From an uncultured Collinsella sp. (GTDB lineage: Bacteria > Actinomycetota > Coriobacteriia > Coriobacteriales > Coriobacteriaceae): a DNA stretch of 7,796 nt. The position numbers were made by a program, and so were the translations under genes. This document shows, in pieces, positions 1 to 6,695 of the stretch. The stretch lies in the NCBI GenBank assembly GCA_902479205.1, contig CABSNX010000086.1, positions 1 to 7,796 on the forward strand, in the 5' to 3' direction. How positions within the stretch are numbered: the first letter of the stretch is position 1; every line of letters starts with the position of its first letter. Under the pieces are notes generated by a model. The model saw only the letters and a program-made list of their open reading frames with translations, was not told the origin of the DNA and did not search any database.

Positions 1-40
1 AGGCTATTCGTCGGCAGCGTCAGATGTGTATAAGAGACAG
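1..40 (+). other. Nextera sequencing adapter remnant (artefact)
   Basis: Bases 8-40 match, from memory, the Illumina Nextera read-1 transposase adapter: TCGTCGGCAGCGTC followed by the 19-base Tn5 mosaic end AGATGTGTATAAGAGACAG. The preceding AGGCTAT (1-7) sits where an i5 index would be and fits the last seven bases of a Nextera XT index I remember as AAGGCTAT. Genomic sequence therefore begins at base 41, the tagmentation cut. The in-frame TAA at 31-33 lies inside the adapter and is not the boundary of the downstream gene. Confidence 0.97.
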
Positions 41-2937
41 ATGCTCGCCAGCTCGATGAAAGCGTCAAGGCGGCCGACAGCGCCAGTGCCACGCTGAAGG
101 ATGCCCAGGGAAAGCTCGATGCAGCCAAGACCGACGCCGAGGACAAGTCGAAGGTCCTTGATGCCGCAAAGCAGGCGGCAGCTGACGCGCAGGCCAAGCT
201 CGAGGCAGCCCAGAAGGCAGCCGCCAACGCAACGCCGGAGGAAATCAAGGTCGCCGAGCAGGCTGCCGCAGATGCGCAGGCCGCTCTGGACCAAGCAAAG
301 GCTGCGAAGGCCACTGCCGATTCCGCGCTCGCCGATGCCCAGCAGGCTCAGAACGCCGCGCAGAGCGCTTACGACGAGGCGGCAGGCACGCTGGCTTCCG
401 CCCAGCAGGAAAAGAACGCCGCGGATGGTAAGGTAGTCGCGGCACAGACAGCGTATGACAGCGCACAAGCCGATTTGGCGGCCGCAAAGGCAGGCGCCGA
501 GGGCCCGGAGTATGACGCCGCCCAGGCAAAGGTCGATGCTGCCCAAAGCGCACTCGACCAGGCGAAACGGCAGCAGGCGACTGCCGAAGCAGGCCTTTCT
601 CAGGCAAATAGCGACGTTGAATCCAAGCAGGACGCCCTCACCGGCGCCGAAAGCGAGCTCGAAGCCAAGAAGCAGACAGTCGCAGCAGCCGAAAAAGATG
701 TAACGGCAGCCCAGACGAAAGCCGATGCGGCGCAATCGGAGTTGACCTCGGCAAAGCAGGCACATGCTGCCGAACTGGAGAAGGCAAAGGCCGCTCAGAA
801 ACAAGTCGACCAGGCAAAAGCCGAGAAGGAGCAGGCAGACAAGGCGCTCGAAACTGCCAAGGCAAACCAGGCGGCCGCCGATCAAGCCGTTGTCGATGCA
901 CAGAAAGCATACGATACGTGCAAGGCAGCAACCGATAAGGCAACGACGGCGGAGGCGCAGAGCGTCATCGGCTTCTACCAGTTCATCGGTGCCAACGACG
1001 CTGCAAACACCATCTATAGGCAGAGCGATAAAAACCCGACGACCATTGGCGATAAAAAAGACGGCACGTCACTCGACAACGCCAAGCTATCGTTTAACAA
1101 GCTGCGCGAGATTAACGAATACCGTGCAAGCGTTGGATTGAGTGAGCTTAGGGTGACGGCCGAGCAAATGGCAATCGCTCAATCCGACTCCAATTACTCT
1201 GACAAAACGCTAGGTCACTCAGATTACGCCATTTGTGAAAATGCCGCCTGGAACTTCAGCACGAAAGAAAACATCGCGCACCAATGGGTCGATGATGAAA
1301 AGGGGATATTTGACGAGGCTGCAGCGAAAGCCGGCCTTGGCAACGTTGCCCCCAAAGATGCTTGGGATACTTTCTGGAGCCACAAAACCGAATTCGAAAA
1401 GCACGGGGCAGACTTTGGCACCGTCGGCCACTATTTGAATATCGTACAACCTAACGCCAAAACCATGGGATACGGCATCAACTCGCGCGGAACCCTTTGG
1501 CCGTATGTGTTCGTCTTGGAGATCGACAACAATTACGGTTCGCACGAGAAAGAATACTCGATCGATGAACTCGAGAATCTCTTTGATCAGTATCAGCTGA
1601 GCCTCTCCAAAGCTAGCGAAAAACTCGCCGCCGCAAAGACGGACCTTGAGCAAAAGCGCAGCACAGCGGCATCGAAAGCCGATGCCGTAAAGGCAGCTGA
1701 AACCCTCGTCGCTCAAAAGCAGGAAGGCATTGTTGCCGCGAATAGCGACCTTGCCGCCAAGAACGACAGCGTAGCAAGTGCCGCCGCCGCTGTTGCCCTA
1801 GCAAAGCAGAATCTCGCCAAGGCAAACGGAAAAGTTGCCGAAGCCGAAGACCAGGTCAAAGCCGCCCAAAGCAACGTGGCGACCGCAGAGCAGGTCGTCA
1901 ACCAGAAGCGCGCCGAGCTTAAGGCATCGCAAGAGCAAGCCGCTCAGAGTCAGAAGAAGGTTGATGACGCCAAGGCAGAGACTCTCGTAAAGCAGCAGGC
2001 TCTGCAAGATGCAAAGAAGGAACTTGCCAAGTATTCAGCCGATGTTGCTGCGGCTCAGGAGAAAGCCGACGAGGCCCATCAGGCGCTTGATGAAGCCACG
2101 GCAGCCCAGACGTCTGCCCGGAGCGCTCTCGAAAAGGCGAAGCTCGACGAGACCGCCAAGAAGCAGGCCCTCGACACCGCGAAGGACAACGCCGAGGCCA
2201 AGGCGGCGAACGCGGAGCACGCCGCGAGCAATCTGACCACGGCGAAAAACGACTTTGCTTCAAAGAAGGCCCGTGCCGACGCCCTGAGCAATGCAGCCGA
2301 TAATCTTGCCACCGCCGAGGCGGCCAAGAAGGAGGCCGACGCAGCAGTTACCGATGCCGGAGTCGCCCTTGGTGCGGCAAATGATGCCATCACGAACGCC
2401 GAGCAGGCGGTCGAGAATTCTCAGGCCGCATCGGATGCCGCTGTCGCTACCCTCGGAAAGCTCAAGTCCATCAACGTCGAAAACGGCATTGCTACTGGCT
2501 CTGACGCAAACGCGAACGATACGCTCAATGCCCTCTTTGCCAAGTGCGTCGCCGCCAAGCAGGCAGAACATAACGCAAAGGCCGCACTTGATGCCGCTCA
2601 GGCAGACCTTGATGCTGCGACGCCCGCCTACACCGCAGCGCTCAATGCCTACAACGAGGCGAAGGCAAAACGCGTAGCCGCCGAGCAAGCCCTGAAGGAC
2701 GAGATCGCCCGCCAGGAGCAAGAGGCGGCGAAGGCCGAGCAGGCCAAGATCACGCAGGCTGCCGCTAAGCCGGTTACTGGAAAGCCGTCTGCCGGCAACG
2801 CCAGGACGGCCGCCAACTCGGCACTTCCCACCACAGGCGACAATGCCGCGCTCGCCGGTGAGACGTTTGTCATCGGAGGTGTCGTGCTCGTAGCCGCCGG
2901 CGTCTTTCTGACTGACAAGAAGCGTCGTCAGGAGTAA
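41..2937 (+). CDS. LPXTG-anchored coiled-coil surface protein with central CAP/SCP domain, 5'-partial
   Basis: The frame is open from the adapter junction (first whole codon at 43) to TAA at 2935-2937, giving 964 residues with the N terminus and signal peptide missing. A TTG at 475 could be mistaken for a start, but the same heptad-like composition continues upstream of it, so it is internal. Order (numbered from codon 43): Ala/Lys/Gln/Asp-rich coiled coil about 1-305; CAP (SCP/PR-1) domain about 349-500 (nt 1087-1540) with GHS...ENAAW (His392, Glu399) and GHYLNIVQPN...MGYG (His463); a second long coiled coil from about 520, with a short break near nt 2470-2530; a Pro/Gly linker; then LPTTG (nt 2824-2838), a hydrophobic helix (2866-2913) and the tail DKKRRQE, which is a complete sortase signal. 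The protein is inferred to be covalently cell-wall anchored, with the CAP domain held on a fibrous stalk. CAP domains occur in secreted proteins of varied function; the substrate or ligand here is unknown. The CAP stretch is visibly less GC-rich than the flanking coils, which suggests domain insertion. Confidence 0.93.
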
Positions 2938-2996
2938 GGATTTCGGGAGGACGGCTTCTCCTCCCTCCCACCGCTTCGCAAACCCTGCCCAACATG

Positions 2997-3033
2997 CGCC
3001 GGGGCGCCCATCACGCGGGCGCCCCGGCGTTTT
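2997..3033 (+). terminator. Rho-independent terminator of the surface-protein gene
   Basis: A perfect 13-base-pair GC-rich stem (2997-3009 with 3017-3029) has a 7-base loop and is followed by TTTT at 3030-3033. It lies 60 bases after the stop codon at 2937. It should isolate the surface-protein transcript from the repeat array and the copper locus downstream. Confidence 0.93.
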
Positions 3034-3066
3034 ACGTTGTATGCCCGGGGCATCTGCTCCGAGATT

Positions 3067-3365
3067 GTCTTGATCTGTAACAACTAGGACCCAAACATCG
3101 ATCTTACTGTTACAGATCAAGACGTTCGGGTTACCCTCGAATGGTTTGTCTTGATCTGTAACAGTTACTCGGTAAAACGGGGTCTAGATGTTACAGATCG
3201 AGACGTTAGTTTTCGGCCGATTTCTATGTCTTGATCTGTAACAGTTAGAGGTCATATTTCCCTGCTAGATGTTACAGATTGAGACATTGAGTTTCCTGCC
3301 AACTGTTTATCTTGATCCGTAACAGCTATGGTTCAAAAACCGATCCAGATGTTACAGATTGAGAT
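3067..3365. repeat. Alternating inverted-repeat array: eight 16-base repeats, about 40-base spacing
   Basis: The repeat GTCTTGATCTGTAACA occurs at 3067-3082, 3148-3163, 3228-3243 and 3309-3324 (last copy ATCTTGATCCGTAACA). Its reverse complement, TGTTACAGATCAAGAC or variants ending YGAGAY, occurs at 3108-3123, 3189-3204, 3270-3285 and 3350-3365. Start-to-start distances are 41, 40, 41, 39, 42, 39 and 41. Spacers are 23-26 bases and do not resemble one another except at their edges: most forward copies are followed by GTTA or similar, and inverted copies 4, 6 and 8 are preceded by TAGA or CAGA. Read pairwise, this gives four hairpins (3067-3123, 3148-3204, 3228-3285, 3309-3365) with 25-26-base loops. 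A degenerate partial copy, ATCTGTAAT, may lie at 3404-3412. There is no cas gene, integrase or transposase in the window. Alternation of orientation resembles BIME clusters of REP sequences, but each 16-base unit is not itself palindromic. Function unknown. Confidence 0.95.
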
Positions 3366-3438
3366 GTTTGACAGAGACGGCCACCGATTGAGCTGCCACC
3401 CTCATCTGTAATGAAAAGTCATACATTCCAACTATTAC

Positions 3439-3469
3439 TAGACACCCCCAGGGGGTATGGGTGTATAGT
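3439..3469 (+). promoter_or_regulatory. Probable copA promoter
   Basis: TAGACA (3439-3444, five of six matches to TTGACA) and TATAGT (3464-3469, five of six to TATAAT) are separated by 19 bases, longer than the 17-base optimum. Transcription would start near 3476, giving a leader of about 40 bases before the copA ATG. The long spacer is filled by the operator-like dyad listed separately. The elements were identified by eye only. Confidence 0.6.
3442..3464. promoter_or_regulatory. Putative CsoR operator in the copA promoter
   Basis: This is a G/C-tract dyad in an otherwise AT-rich stretch: CCCCC-A-GGGGG (3445-3455) continuing into TATGGGTGT. The outer arms ACACCC (3442-3447) and GGGTGT (3459-3464) are also inverted repeats. 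CsoR-family operators are pseudo-palindromes with C-tract/G-tract arms and TA edges, and a csoR gene lies three genes downstream. The dyad fills the space between the -35 and -10 boxes, so bound CsoR would block RNA polymerase and Cu+ would release it. A MerR/CueR-type activator would also suit a 19-base spacer, but no MerR gene is seen here. Confidence 0.65.
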
Positions 3470-3516
3470 ATCGGCAGGTTAACAATTCCAACACCGAACC
3501 ACGGAAAGGAGAAGCC

Positions 3517-5859
3517 ATGGCTCAAGATAAGTTCGACGTGGGCGGCATGACATGCGCCGCCTGCCAGGCGCACGTGGACCGTGCTGTGAGCAAGCTCGAC
3601 GGCGTCGAGAACGTCGCGGTCAACCTACTCGTCGGTTCCATGATGGTCGACTATGACCCCGCTCAGGTCTCCCCCGACGATATCTGCACCGCCGTCGACC
3701 GTGCCGGCTACTCGGCCTCGCCCGTCGATGCGGGCACCGGTGCCGCCGGCTCAAGCGGCAGCACGCAAGCCAGGTCCGGCGCCGCCCACATGGAGTCGCC
3801 CACCAAAAAATTGGAGGCCGCCGCCTCTGCCATGCGCGCCCGCCTCATCATCTCGATCGTTTTCCTCGTCCCACTGTTCTACATAGGCATGGGACACATG
3901 CTTGGTTGGCCGCTGCCCGGCATTTTCACCGACCATACCCACAGCATGACGCTCGCCCTCACCGAGCTCGTCCTGCTCATCCCCATCGTCTATGTCAACG
4001 ACGCGTACTTTATCAACGGGTTTAAATCACTCGCGCACGGCGCACCCACCATGGACGCCCTCATCGCCGTGGGCGCCACCGCTTCCGTCGCCTGGTCGCT
4101 CTACGCCATGTTCATCATGGCCGACCAGCTGGCCACAGGTCAGGTGCACGAGGCAATGATGACAAGCATGGACAACCTGTATTTTGAGAGCGCCGGCACG
4201 ATCCTGTCGCTCGTCACCGTGGGCAAATACCTCGAGACGCGCAGCAAGTCCAAAACCGGCGGCGCCATCGAGGCGCTGATCGACCTGGCGCCCAAGACCG
4301 CGACCGTCGTGGCAGAGGACGGCAGCGAGACCACCGTCGACGTCGACAGCATCCTTCCCGGTCAAGTCTTGCGCGTGCGCCCCGGCGAGTCCATCCCCGT
4401 CGATGGCGTGGTGCTCGAGGGCAGCTCGGCCGTGGACGAGAGCGCGCTCACCGGCGAGTCCATCCCCGTGGAAAAGACCGCCGGCGACACCGTCAACGCC
4501 GCCACGGTCAACCGCACCGGCTCGTTTACCTTCCGTGCCACACGCGTGGGCGCCGACACGTCGCTCGCCAAGATTATCCAGCTCGTCGAGGACGCCAATG
4601 CCACCAAGGCGCCCATCGCCCGCCTGGCCGACAACGTCGCCGGCGTGTTCGTGCCCGTGGTGTTTGCGATCTCGGCCGTGACCTTTGTGGCGTGGATGGC
4701 GCTGACCGGCAGCGTGAACGAGGCACTCACCTCCGCCGTGGCCGTGTTGGTGATCAGCTGCCCGTGCGCGCTGGGCCTGGCCACGCCCGTCGCTATTATG
4801 GTGGGCACCGGCAAGGGCGCCGAGATGGGCATTCTGTTTAAGAGCGCCGAAGCGCTGGAGAACCTGCGCAGCGTGGGCACCGTGGTGCTCGACAAGACGG
4901 GCACAGTCACCCGCGGCAAGCCTGCCGTGACCGACATTGTGGTTGCCGCGCGCGCCGACGGCTCGCCTGCCATGAGCGAAAAGGCGCTGCTCAAGCTGGC
5001 CGCCGCGTTGGAGCGCTCAAGCGAGCACCCGCTGGCCGAGGCGATTATGGCCGAGTGCGAGGCGCGCGGAATTGTCGCGCGCATGGTCGAGGACTTTGCC
5101 GCCGTGTCCGGTCGTGGCGTTACGGCGCGCGAGGGACATAATGTCATCGCAGCCGGCAACGTGCGTCTGATGGACGAGCTGGGCGCAAAGGTGCCCGCCG
5201 ACCTTGCCGAACAGCTCGCCGCCGAGGGCAAGACGCCGCTGTTCTTTGCCAAGAACGGCGAGCTCGTCGGTACCATCGCCGTGGCTGACGAGGTCAAAGA
5301 GACGAGCGCCGAGGCCATCGCCGCGCTCCGCAAGCTCGGCGTCGACGTGCGCATGCTCACCGGCGACAACCGCGTGACGGCCGAGGCCATCGCCTGCCGC
5401 GTGGGACTCACCAGCGAACAGGTTATCGCCGACGTCCTGCCCGCTGACAAGGAACGCCACGTGCGCGAACTGCAGGATGCGGGCGGCAAGGTCGCCATGG
5501 TGGGCGACGGCATCAACGACTCCCCCGCCCTGGCGCGCGCCGACGTGGGCCTTGCGATCGGCACCGGCGCCGACATCGCCAAGGAGGGAGCAGATGTGGT
5601 GCTCATGCGCAGCGACCTCATGGACGTCGCCCGCGCCATCGAGCTTTCGCGCGCCACGATCCGCAACATCAAGCAGGACCTGTTCTGGGCACTGTTCTAC
5701 AACGGCATCGGCATTCCGCTCGCCGCGGGCGTGTTCTTCCCGCTCACGGGATGGCAACTCTCGCCGATGTTTGGCGCCGCGGCCATGAGTCTGTCGAGCG
5801 TCTGCGTCGTAAGCAATGCCCTGCGCCTGCGAACCTTTAAGCCGAAAGTGGCAAAATAG
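3517..5859 (+). CDS. copA: Cu+-exporting P1B-type ATPase
   Basis: This 780-residue inner-membrane pump uses ATP to move Cu+ out of the cytoplasm. Domains in order: one N-terminal heavy-metal-associated domain with GGMTCAAC (Cys13, Cys16); a Gly/Ser/Ala linker about 75-95; two helix pairs from about 108 to 240; the actuator domain with TGES about residues 311-314; a helix pair containing the metal-site Cys-Pro-Cys (415-417); the phosphorylation loop DKTGT (Asp459); SEHP (His504-Pro505) of the nucleotide-binding domain; GDGIND (Asp664, Asp668); and the last two helices carrying Tyr728-Asn729 and MSLSS (757-761). CPC plus YN plus MxxSS is the Cu+/Ag+-specific P1B-1 signature, so zinc or cobalt transport is unlikely. 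The ATG at 3517 has AAGGAG at 3506-3511, five bases upstream. The gene is complete with no missing catalytic residue. It is first in the copper locus, directly behind the CsoR-like operator. Confidence 0.97.
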   Translation: MAQDKFDVGGMTCAACQAHVDRAVSKLDGVENVAVNLLVGSMMVDYDPAQVSPDDICTAVDRAGYSASPVDAGTGAAGSSGSTQARSGAAHMESPTKKLEAAASAMRARLIISIVFLVPLFYIGMGHMLGWPLPGIFTDHTHSMTLALTELVLLIPIVYVNDAYFINGFKSLAHGAPTMDALIAVGATASVAWSLYAMFIMADQLATGQVHEAMMTSMDNLYFESAGTILSLVTVGKYLETRSKSKTGGAIEALIDLAPKTATVVAEDGSETTVDVDSILPGQVLRVRPGESIPVDGVVLEGSSAVDESALTGESIPVEKTAGDTVNAATVNRTGSFTFRATRVGADTSLAKIIQLVEDANATKAPIARLADNVAGVFVPVVFAISAVTFVAWMALTGSVNEALTSAVAVLVISCPCALGLATPVAIMVGTGKGAEMGILFKSAEALENLRSVGTVVLDKTGTVTRGKPAVTDIVVAARADGSPAMSEKALLKLAAALERSSEHPLAEAIMAECEARGIVARMVEDFAAVSGRGVTAREGHNVIAAGNVRLMDELGAKVPADLAEQLAAEGKTPLFFAKNGELVGTIAVADEVKETSAEAIAALRKLGVDVRMLTGDNRVTAEAIACRVGLTSEQVIADVLPADKERHVRELQDAGGKVAMVGDGINDSPALARADVGLAIGTGADIAKEGADVVLMRSDLMDVARAIELSRATIRNIKQDLFWALFYNGIGIPLAAGVFFPLTGWQLSPMFGAAAMSLSSVCVVSNALRLRTFKPKVAK

Positions 5860-5887
5860 GCTCACCATTACGTCCATTTAGAACGGG

Positions 5888-5981
5888 TTTTCCAGGTGCC
5901 CGAGATTGACCTGAAAGAAGAGCGACGCGTACTTTGGTACGCGAGCGACGGCTTGAAGTTCAAGGTCGGGCACCTGGGAAA
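5888..5981. repeat. 94-base imperfect palindrome between copA and copZ
   Basis: The outer arms pair over about 16 bases (5888-5903 with 5966-5981, one G-U), including a perfect 12-base match CCAGGTGCCCGA with TCGGGCACCTGG. The inner tip is a 7-base-pair stem CGCGTAC/GTACGCG (5926-5932 with 5937-5943) with a TTTG loop. The middle parts are only partly complementary. There is no T-run on either side, so it is not a standard terminator. It fills most of the 147-base gap between the two genes and could be a 5' UTR structure, an RNA-processing site or a dispersed palindromic repeat. I do not recognise the family with certainty. Confidence 0.85.
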
Positions 5982-5994
5982 GCCGACACAACAG

Positions 5995-6000
5995 AGAGGA
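5995..6000 (+). promoter_or_regulatory. Ribosome binding site deciding the copZ start
   Basis: AGAGGA lies six bases before the ATG at 6007. The frame stays open upstream through the palindrome as far as a GTG at 5896, but that position has no comparable site and the extra residues have no match to the chaperone fold, so 6007 is the start. Confidence 0.8.
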
Positions 6001-6006
6001 ATATCC

Positions 6007-6228
6007 ATGCGTTTCACAATTAAGACTTCCGGCCTCATGTGCGGCCATTGCGACGCCACCGTCGAGACGGCGTTGCTCAACGTGGCCGGCGTGACCGACG
6101 CCGACGCCGATCACGAGACCCAGACCGTCCAGGTGGAGTGCGCCGACACCGTGACTGCCGAGCAGCTCGCCGCCGCCGTCGAGGCCGCGGGCGAGAAGTT
6201 CCACGCCCTTTCGGTGACCGCCGCGTAG
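6007..6228 (+). CDS. copZ: Copper chaperone, single HMA domain
   Basis: This 73-residue cytoplasmic protein consists of one heavy-metal-associated domain, the usual length for CopZ. The metal site is GLMCGHC (Cys12, Cys15) in the loop after the first beta strand. It is followed by DATVETALLNVAGV, a typical helix 1 with the conserved Val-Glu and the hydrophobic Val-Ala-Gly-Val turn, and by a C-terminal EQLAAAVEAAGE helix. It is expected to bind Cu+ and hand it to the N-terminal domain of CopA or the membrane site, and possibly to CsoR. The position between copA and csoR supports copper rather than mercury as the metal. It is probably co-transcribed with copA, since I see no terminator between them, although a large palindrome separates the two. 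A mercury-binding MerP role is unlikely because there is no signal peptide. Confidence 0.92.
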   Translation: MRFTIKTSGLMCGHCDATVETALLNVAGVTDADADHETQTVQVECADTVTAEQLAAAVEAAGEKFHALSVTAA

Positions 6229-6303
6229 CAGCTGCCGCACCAACAGGCACCACTGCCGACTGACATAGCCGCCCAGCAACCACCGCTCAACCAGCCCTTC
6301 AGA

Positions 6304-6370
6304 AGTTGCGGTGAAATAGTTCCTGTTTTAGCGCTTCAAGCCTGCAAACAAGAACTATTTCACCGCAACT
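6304..6370. repeat. 67-base palindrome with perfect 19-base arms upstream of csoR
   Basis: AGTTGCGGTGAAATAGTTC (6304-6322) is repeated exactly in inverted orientation at 6352-6370. After one mismatch (6323 with 6351) five more pairs follow (TGTTT/AAACA, 6324-6328 with 6346-6350), leaving a 17-base loop. The stem is therefore about 25 base pairs, yet no T-run follows on either strand, so it is not a canonical terminator. It lies 75 bases after copZ and 42 bases before csoR. Such exact arms imply recent spread or strong selection. A dispersed palindromic repeat or MITE-like element is my best guess. Confidence 0.93.
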
Positions 6371-6412
6371 GACGGGGGCACCCGGAAGATCGACCAGAAA
6401 CGAGGACCCGCC

Positions 6413-6685
6413 ATGATGGCAGACCACAAATCGGTGACCCGCATGCTCAAGACGGCGCGCGGCCAGATCGACGGCATCTTGCGGATGGTCGATGAGGACC
6501 GTTATTGCGTCGATATTTCCACGCAGCTCATGGCCACGCAGGCACTCCTCGCGCGCATTAACGCCGACGTGCTCAAGGCGCATATCGAGGGCTGCGTGAC
6601 TTCGGCAATCGAATCGGGCGACGAAGACCTCAAGGCCGCCAAGCTCGCCGAGATCGAACGCGTTGTCGACAAGCTCTCCAAGTAA
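6413..6685 (+). CDS. csoR: Copper-sensing transcriptional repressor, CsoR/RcnR (DUF156) family
   Basis: The protein has 90 residues and is all-helical, the normal CsoR size. The Cu+ ligands of the family are present as Cys32 (in RYCVDIS), His57 and Cys61 (in AHIEGC). This Cys-His-Cys set distinguishes copper-sensing CsoR from nickel/cobalt-sensing RcnR and formaldehyde-sensing FrmR. The N-terminal KSVTRMLKTARGQIDGILRM segment is the conserved helix 1 with the Arg-Gly-Gln motif. The apo-protein would bind the G-tract dyad ahead of copA (3442-3464) and leave on Cu+ binding. CGAGGAC at 6401-6407 precedes two adjacent ATGs (6413 and 6416); either could be used and the difference is one residue. 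No obvious operator or promoter lies directly in front of it, so read-through from copA-copZ is likely. Confidence 0.94.
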   Translation: MMADHKSVTRMLKTARGQIDGILRMVDEDRYCVDISTQLMATQALLARINADVLKAHIEGCVTSAIESGDEDLKAAKLAEIERVVDKLSK

Positions 6686-6695
6686 TTGGGGCATT

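Noticed and set aside
4..885. Long antisense open frame over the coiled-coil gene
   Set aside because: It mirrors the repetitive Ala/Lys-rich codons of the real gene and its C terminus is encoded by the adapter.
2260..3120. Antisense frame extending from the surface gene into the repeat array
   Set aside because: It crosses a strong terminator and the repeat array, and shows only low-complexity shadow sequence.
3067..3365. Conventional CRISPR array
   Set aside because: Repeats are only 16 bases, alternate in orientation, spacers are 23-26 bases and no cas gene is present in the window.
3067..3365. Tandem intrinsic terminators
   Set aside because: The hairpins have 25-26-base loops, modest GC content and no T-run after any right arm.
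3067..3365. Four MITE insertions with 16-base terminal inverted repeats
   Set aside because: No target-site duplications flank the units, the internal sequences differ completely and the constant 39-42-base phase would not arise from independent insertions.
4362..5672. Long antisense open frame over copA
   Set aside because: This is a shadow of a GC-rich gene; its Ser/Ala/Thr-rich product has no domain, while the sense strand encodes a complete ATPase with all motifs.
5896..6006. N-terminal extension of copZ from GTG 5896
   Set aside because: The extension is encoded by the palindrome, lacks a ribosome binding site and does not belong to the HMA fold; ATG 6007 has AGAGGA six bases upstream.
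6371..6385. Second CsoR operator before csoR (GGGGG...CCC)
   Set aside because: The tract order is G then C, the reverse of the copA site, it is short and lacks TA edges.
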